Source: Fimbriiglobus sp. (lineage in GTDB: Bacteria; Planctomycetota; Planctomycetia; Gemmatales; Gemmataceae). Taken from it: DNA of 14,110 nucleotides. Of the stretch, positions 8,242-11,725 are shown piece by piece. The position numbers were made by a program, and so were the translations under genes. The notes under the pieces are model-generated. The model did no database searches, was not told where the DNA came from, and worked only from the letters and a program-made list of their open reading frames with translations. The stretch covers positions 1-14,110 of the forward strand of contig JANXTD010000060.1 of NCBI GenBank assembly GCA_025352585.1, written 5' to 3'. Within the stretch, counting starts at the first letter, position 1. The number at the start of each line of letters is the position of its first letter.

Positions 8242-8810
8242 GGCGTCCCCTTCGTCGTTTCGGTGACCCCGCAGGCCGGGGCGAGGCGGTTCCAGGGCAT
8301 CCGCGCGAGGAGCAGGCCCATGCCGCAGGTGTCGGTGACGCCCGAGAAGACCAGGCCGGCCCCGACGAACGCCGACAGGCCCAGGAAGTACGGGTTCACG
8401 AACACGCCGAGGGCCGCCCCCAGCAACACCAACGAGCCTGCGGCCATCCGCACCTGCCGCTCCAGGGAGACGGCCTGCTTCCCCCGGTTCACGGGCAGGC
8501 CGCACTCGGCCCAGGCCGACGTGCCGCCCTCGACGTTGACGACGTTCGGGAAGCCCGCGGCGTGGAACCTCTCGCACGCCTGCCGGCCCCGGCTGCCCGA
8601 CTGGCAGATGACGTACAGCGGCGCGCCCGCCGCCCCGCCTCGGGCCTGCATCACCGCCCGCGGATCGAGGTCGGACAGCGGCACGTTGCGGGCGAAGTCG
8701 CAGTGGACCTCGCGGTACTCGACCGGGGTCCGCACGTCGATCAGTTCGACCGCCCCGTCGCCCTGCCGCCGGGCCGCGAGTTCGCGGGGGCCAATGGTCG
8801 TGACTTCCAT
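8238..8810 (-). CDS. YgaP-like membrane-anchored rhodanese (rhodanese plus DUF2892)
   Basis: 190 residues; sulfurtransferase held at the inner membrane. The rhodanese domain spans about 5-108: LIDVRTPVEY, then the active loop CQSGSRG with catalytic Cys69, then NVEGGTSAWAECGLPV. A DUF2892-type segment follows (SLERQVRMAAGSLVLLGAAL) with two hydrophobic helices at about 122-140 and 142-160 and a short tail containing C162 and C180. This is the domain order of E. coli YgaP, which also sits beside an ArsR-family regulator. The ATG at 8810 has GGAGG 6 nt upstream; a longer open frame upstream lacks family similarity and overlaps the regulator gene. It is translationally coupled to the reductase (ATGA overlap), suggesting a sulfur relay from the membrane rhodanese to the reductase. 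Confidence 0.93.
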   Translation of the reverse strand: MEVTTIGPRELAARRQGDGAVELIDVRTPVEYREVHCDFARNVPLSDLDPRAVMQARGGAAGAPLYVICQSGSRGRQACERFHAAGFPNVVNVEGGTSAWAECGLPVNRGKQAVSLERQVRMAAGSLVLLGAALGVFVNPYFLGLSAFVGAGLVFSGVTDTCGMGLLLARMPWNRLAPACGVTETTKGTP

Positions 8811-8851
8811 GAACGTCCTCCCGAATTGGAGCGATGTCGAGACTTTGCGAC

Positions 8852-8864
8852 TCTCGGAACGAGA
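8852..8864 (-). other. Small hairpin just after the ArsR-family stop codon
   Basis: A 5-bp stem (TCTCG/CGAGA) with a 3-nt GAA/TTC loop starts 2 nt after the stop, inside the 56-bp gap before the membrane rhodanese gene. It is too short to be a convincing terminator. It may shape expression within the operon, or may be chance. Confidence 0.25.
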
Positions 8865-8866
8865 AA

Positions 8867-9178
8867 TCAGCCGCCCGCCGGGGCGGCGAACCGCTCGCGG
8901 AGGCAGGCCATGATCTTCTTCAGGCACGGGTCGGCGACCTTGTAGTAAACGCTGCGCCCGTCGCGCTCGGGGGCCAGGAGGCCGCACCGCTGCATGAGCC
9001 GCAGGTGGCCGGACGCGACGCTGCTCGGGATGTCGCACCGCTCGGCGAGTTCGCCGACGGTGTAGCGGTCCGTCAGCAGCATCTCCACGATGCGCAGGCG
9101 GTGGGGGTGCGCGAGTGTTTTCAGGCACTCCGCCGCCACAGCCAGCCGGTCGAGGTCGATCAGGGTGTCAGAGGTCAC
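8867..9178 (-). CDS. ArsR/SmtB-family winged-helix repressor, probable sulfur/thiol or metal sensor
   Basis: 103 residues from a GTG at 9178. The core is typical of ArsR regulators: ECLKTLAHPHRLRIVEMLL, then the helix-turn-helix YTVGELAERCDIPSSVASGHLRLMQRCGLL and wing ERDGRSVYYKVADP. It has five cysteines (18, 48, 65, 85 and 92). None forms the ArsR CVC motif, and they do not align with the two redox cysteines I recall for the persulfide sensors SqrR, BigR and YgaV. I chose GTG because AGGAG lies 5 nt upstream of it. The ATG seven codons earlier (9199) overlaps the predicted -10 box and so would not be fully transcribed. It is the first gene of the sulfur operon and probably represses its own promoter. 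The inducer is inferred from its neighbours, not shown. Confidence 0.9.
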   Translation of the reverse strand: MTSDTLIDLDRLAVAAECLKTLAHPHRLRIVEMLLTDRYTVGELAERCDIPSSVASGHLRLMQRCGLLAPERDGRSVYYKVADPCLKKIMACLRERFAAPAGG

Positions 9179-9183
9179 GGCTT

Positions 9184-9188
9184 CTCCT
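9184..9188 (-). promoter_or_regulatory. Shine-Dalgarno site deciding the ArsR-family start
   Basis: AGGAG on the minus strand, 5 nt before GTG 9178. It lies inside the frame of the longer ATG 9199 version and supports the shorter protein. Confidence 0.7.
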
Positions 9189-9197
9189 GGATACTTC

Positions 9198-9225
9198 ATG
9201 ATATCTCAACCTCTCGACATGTCAA
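9198..9225 (-). promoter_or_regulatory. sigma70-type promoter of the ArsR-rhodanese-reductase operon
   Basis: On the minus strand a perfect -35 TTGACA (9220-9225) is followed after 16 bp by TATCAT (9198-9203), five of six matches to TATAAT. The start of transcription would be near 9191, leaving about 13 nt of leader that contains the AGGAG ribosome site. This is the only AT-richer gap in the window, as expected for a promoter. Confidence 0.65.
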
Positions 9226-9226
9226 G
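9213..9226 (-). promoter_or_regulatory. Palindrome over the -35 box, candidate ArsR-family operator
   Basis: CTCGACATGTCAAG is a 14-bp dyad with one mismatched pair and a perfect GACATGTC core, covering the -35 element. A second, weaker dyad TGATATCTCA (9199-9208, one mismatched pair) covers the -10, with centres 16 bp apart. Binding by the adjacent repressor would block polymerase. The nine bases TCTCGACAT recur in inverted orientation at 8834-8842, upstream of the membrane rhodanese gene. Confidence 0.5.
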
Positions 9227-9238
9227 CCGTGGGCACCC

Positions 9239-9261
9239 GTGCCGGCCGTCGCGGGCCGCAC
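9239..9261 (-). terminator. GC-rich hairpin after the VIT1-type gene, candidate terminator of the metal-transport operon
   Basis: Stem of 4 + 4 bp (GTGC/GCAC and GGCC/GGCC) with a 1-nt bulge and a 6-nt loop, starting 15 nt after the double stop of the transporter gene. It lies just before the ArsR-operon promoter. No T-run follows. Confidence 0.4.
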
Positions 9262-9276
9262 GATCCGGGTCGTCTA

Positions 9277-9972
9277 CTACCCGATCAGCTTCGCGATCGT
9301 GATGGCCGCCGCCGCGGCCAAGCCGCCCACCGCCACCGTTTGCCACGCGCTCCGGAGCGGTTTGGGCGTCGTGAATCGTCCCTTGACGTAGCCGAAAACG
9401 AGCAACGCGACGAGGGTGACGGCTACCGACCAGGCGAGGCCCGTTCGCACCGAGGGCGTGAAGAAGTACGGGGACAGAGGCACCATGCCGCCGACGACGT
9501 AAGACACGGCGATGGTCAGGGCGCTGTTCCTCGCCCGCTTCGGGTCCGGCTCCTCCAGCCCCAACTCGAACCGCATCATGAAGTCCACCCACCGCTTCTT
9601 GTCGGTGCGGATGGCCGTCACCACCGACGCCACCATCTCGTCATCAAGGCCGTAGGATTGAAGAATGCCGGCGACTTCGGCGGCCTCCTCGTCCGGCGTG
9701 TCGGTCGCCTCCCGCTCCTCCCTGGCCCGCTCGGAGGCGAAGTGTTCGGCGTCCGTCCGTGCCGCCAAGTACCCGCCCAGGCCCATCGCAATCGCCCCGG
9801 CGGCGACCTCGGCCAGGCCCACCGTGATGACGATGTCAGTCGAGGCGACCGCACCCGACAAACCGGCGGCGAGCGCGAACGGGACGGTCAGGCCGTCCGC
9901 CATCCCGATCACGATGTCCCGAACCGTCTCGGACGACGTGAAGTGTTTCTCGACGTGTGGCGACTGCGGCAT
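9277..9972 (-). CDS. VIT1/CCC1-family iron/manganese transporter
   Basis: 231 residues; proton-coupled exporter of Fe2+ or Mn2+ across the cytoplasmic membrane. Five hydrophobic segments are visible (about 20-45, 48-72, 150-170, 178-197 and 210-230), with an acidic cytoplasmic helical domain between the second and third. Compared with the residues I recall from the Eucalyptus VIT1 structure, a constant offset of 17 places all of them here. These are membrane-site D26 and M63, and metal-binding-domain E85, E88, E96, E99, M132, M133 and E136 (in WVDFMMRFELGLEEP). The metal path is therefore intact. The gene ends in two consecutive stop codons. The ATG at 9972 gives MPQSPHVEKHF; no strong ribosome site is seen. 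It is last in the operon, 47 bp behind the His-rich permease, suggesting coordinated export of several metals. Confidence 0.93.
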   Translation of the reverse strand: MPQSPHVEKHFTSSETVRDIVIGMADGLTVPFALAAGLSGAVASTDIVITVGLAEVAAGAIAMGLGGYLAARTDAEHFASERAREEREATDTPDEEAAEVAGILQSYGLDDEMVASVVTAIRTDKKRWVDFMMRFELGLEEPDPKRARNSALTIAVSYVVGGMVPLSPYFFTPSVRTGLAWSVAVTLVALLVFGYVKGRFTTPKPLRSAWQTVAVGGLAAAAAITIAKLIG

Positions 9973-10019
9973 GGCTGACTCTTACGGGGTTGTCGCGTGG
10001 GGTTCGTCCCGGACGCCGG

Positions 10020-11093
10020 TCAGTGATCGTGCCGGTGGTGGAGGTCGGGGTAGTGGGGGTGCGCGTGACGCATCGGCGGGTGGTCGTGCGGGTGGCTGTG
10101 GGGTTCGCCGGGCGGGTCGTTCGGGCCGTGGCCGTGCCGGTGGTGTTCGTCGTGGACGTGGCCGTGGTCGTGGGACATCGCTTCGTGGACGTGGTCGTGG
10201 TCGTGCCGCTCCGTCAGGTGCAGCCAGACGCCGACGCCCATCAGGGCCGCCGCCAGGAAGAAGGCGACCGTGGGGCGGTCGCCGAGGAGCGGCAGGGAGA
10301 TCGCCGCCCCGACGAACGGGGCGACCGAGAAGTAGGCCCCCGTCCGGGCGGTGCCGAGGCCGCGCAGGGCGAGCACGAACAGCGTCAGGCTGACTCCGTA
10401 GCCCGCCAGCCCCACGACCGCGCACGCCAACAGGGTCCACCCGCCCGGCACCTCGGCCCCGCCGGCCAAGGCGATGCCGACGTTGACGGTGCCGGCGACC
10501 AGCCCCTTGATCGCGGCGATCTGGACCGGGTCGCCCGCCGACACCTTGCGGGTCAGGTTGTTGTCGACGGCCCAGGCCAGGCACGCCCCGGCGACGGCCA
10601 GCGGCCCCCAGAGGCCGCCGGCTGCCAGGCCGCCCTCCCACGACAGCACGACGCCGCCGGCGGTGATCGCCGCCATGCCCAGCGCGATGCGGCGGTCGAA
10701 GTTCTCCCGGAACACGAACCACGCCAGGAGGGCCGTCAGCACGCCTTCGATGTTCAGGAGGAGCGAGGCCGTCGAAGCCGGGGTGGCGGCCAGCCCGGTC
10801 ATGAGCAGGACCGGGGCGACCACGCCGCCGAACGCGACCGCCCCGCCAAGCCAGGGGAGTTCGGCGCGGCGCAACGGGGCTTCGGAAGACTTTTTCCGGC
10901 CCCGCAGCGTCCCGAGTGACCGCCATGCCGTCAGGCCGCACCCCGACCCGAGGTACAGCAGCCCGGCCAGGAGGACGGGGTCCACGCCGCCGACGAGCAG
11001 CTTGGCGAACGGGGTACTGGCCCCGAACAGTGCGGCGGCGGCGAGGGCGTAGCCAACGCCTCCCCTGACCGGATGACCCGAAGATTGACTCAC
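10020..11093 (-). CDS. DMT-superfamily (EamA) permease with His-rich C-terminal tail, putative metal transporter
   Basis: 357 residues from GTG 11093, whose ribosome site AGGGAGG is 9 nt upstream. An ATG 21 codons earlier has no such site. Two EamA repeats give about ten membrane helices from 12 (GYALAAAALFGASTPFAKLL) to 292; the second repeat includes AVDNNLTRKVSAGDPVQIAAIKG and GAYFSVAPFVGAAISLPLLGD. Residues 297-357 form a soluble tail with 23 His in 61 residues, in HDH, HSHPHDH and HAHPH patterns, ending in HHRHDH. Such tails bind Ni, Co, Zn or Cu in other proteins. EamA proteins are mostly metabolite exporters, so direct metal transport is inference from the tail and from neighbours that encode a heavy-metal RND pump and a VIT1-type transporter. 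I recall similar His-tailed DMT permeases beside metal resistance genes, but the substrate remains open. Confidence 0.88.
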   Translation of the reverse strand: MSQSSGHPVRGGVGYALAAAALFGASTPFAKLLVGGVDPVLLAGLLYLGSGCGLTAWRSLGTLRGRKKSSEAPLRRAELPWLGGAVAFGGVVAPVLLMTGLAATPASTASLLLNIEGVLTALLAWFVFRENFDRRIALGMAAITAGGVVLSWEGGLAAGGLWGPLAVAGACLAWAVDNNLTRKVSAGDPVQIAAIKGLVAGTVNVGIALAGGAEVPGGWTLLACAVVGLAGYGVSLTLFVLALRGLGTARTGAYFSVAPFVGAAISLPLLGDRPTVAFFLAAALMGVGVWLHLTERHDHDHVHEAMSHDHGHVHDEHHRHGHGPNDPPGEPHSHPHDHPPMRHAHPHYPDLHHRHDH

Positions 11094-11102
11094 GGCAGTT
11101 CG

Positions 11103-11109
11103 CCTCCCT
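11103..11109 (-). promoter_or_regulatory. Shine-Dalgarno site deciding the DMT permease start
   Basis: AGGGAGG on the minus strand, 9 nt before GTG 11093. It favours the 357-residue protein over the longer version from ATG 11156. Confidence 0.65.
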
Positions 11110-11132
11110 ATTCGACCGCGGCGAAGACTCAG

Positions 11133-11150
11133 CCGGCGGGCCGCCGCCGG
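11133..11150 (-). terminator. Strong hairpin between the lipoprotein and DMT permease genes
   Basis: A perfect 7-bp stem, all G-C (CCGGCGG/CCGCCGG), with a 4-nt loop begins 9 nt past the lipoprotein stop. No T-run follows, and same-strand genes continue, so it may attenuate or protect the upstream message rather than end it. Confidence 0.4.
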
Positions 11151-11159
11151 ACCCATCGA

Positions 11160-11672
11160 CTACTTGTGGCCCGCGTGTTCTTCCTCTTCGAACTCGCCCG
11201 ACGACGGCTTGCCGTCGATCTCGCCGATCACGGTCCCCGCGAAATCGGCGACGTTGCCGATGCCGGGGTCGGTGCCGACGAACTTCGACGCCTTGCCGTC
11301 CTTCGCGTCCGCCGGCTTCAGGGTGACCGTCATCGGCGGGACGACCTTGCCCTCCTTGGTTTTCGTCGCCTTCGTGGCCTGGGTGAACTCCTTCGCGGCC
11401 ACCGCCAGCGGCTTCGCGGTCTTGTCCTCGCCGGCCAGGAACAGGACCGTGCATTCCTGCTTGGGGTGATCGACGGCGAACTCGGCGTGGTACTTGCCGA
11501 GGTCGAAGATGACCCCGCCGTTCGGCCCCTCGCCGTGCGGGGGGTGGTCGTCGGCCTTGCCGCCGCCCTTCTTCTCCGCGAGCTTCGTCGGCTCAACCTT
11601 CTTGTTGCCGCAGCCCGTCACGGCCAGGGCCACTACCACCAGCCCCAACCCGAAAAACGTCGTAGACTTCAT
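11160..11672 (-). CDS. Small lipoprotein with His/Glu-rich candidate metal-binding sites
   Basis: 170 residues, not assigned to a named family. The signal peptide has basic start MKS, hydrophobic stretch 6-19 and lipobox VTGC with lipidated Cys21, so it is membrane-anchored and outside the cytoplasm. Residues 43-53 read HPPHGEGPNGG, followed by FDLGKYHAEFAVDHPKQEC. Similar HG-PNGG / YHAE segments occur, as I recall, in periplasmic proteins and adaptors of heavy-metal pumps. A C-terminal acidic and His cluster EEEEHAGHK ends the protein. The middle is rich in Lys, Thr and Val and looks like a small beta domain. The ATG at 11672 is preceded by AAAGGA about 10 nt upstream. Sitting between a CusA-type pump and a His-tailed permease, it may capture or hand over metal ions in the periplasm, a role like CusF; this is inference. 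Confidence 0.85.
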   Translation of the reverse strand: MKSTTFFGLGLVVVALAVTGCGNKKVEPTKLAEKKGGGKADDHPPHGEGPNGGVIFDLGKYHAEFAVDHPKQECTVLFLAGEDKTAKPLAVAAKEFTQATKATKTKEGKVVPPMTVTLKPADAKDGKASKFVGTDPGIGNVADFAGTVIGEIDGKPSSGEFEEEEHAGHK

Positions 11673-11709
11673 CGCGTTCGTCCTTTCACAAAGCTCAGAA
11701 ACAGGTTGT

Positions 11710-11723
11710 GCAAGCACCCTTGC
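11710..11723 (-). terminator. Short hairpin directly after the CusA-type pump stop codon
   Basis: Perfect 5-bp stem (GCAAG/CTTGC) with a 4-nt loop, 2 nt beyond the stop codon, in the 53-bp gap before the lipoprotein gene. A TGTTTCTG stretch follows at a distance. It more likely tunes expression inside the operon than ends transcription. Confidence 0.3.
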
Positions 11724-11725
11724 GG

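Noticed and set aside
8242..8577. N-terminal extension of the reductase frame
   Set aside because: The 112 extra codons overlap the membrane rhodanese gene and show no similarity; the FAD motif begins right at ATG 8241, which has a good ribosome site.
6397..8913. 838-codon plus-strand open frame opposite the reductase and rhodanese genes
   Set aside because: It spans several genes with clear families on the other strand and has low-complexity composition, so it is a shadow of GC-rich coding DNA.
10020..10205. Repetitive GTG/CGTG pattern as a tandem DNA repeat
   Set aside because: It is the reverse complement of His/Asp codons in the tail of the DMT permease and has no fixed repeat unit.
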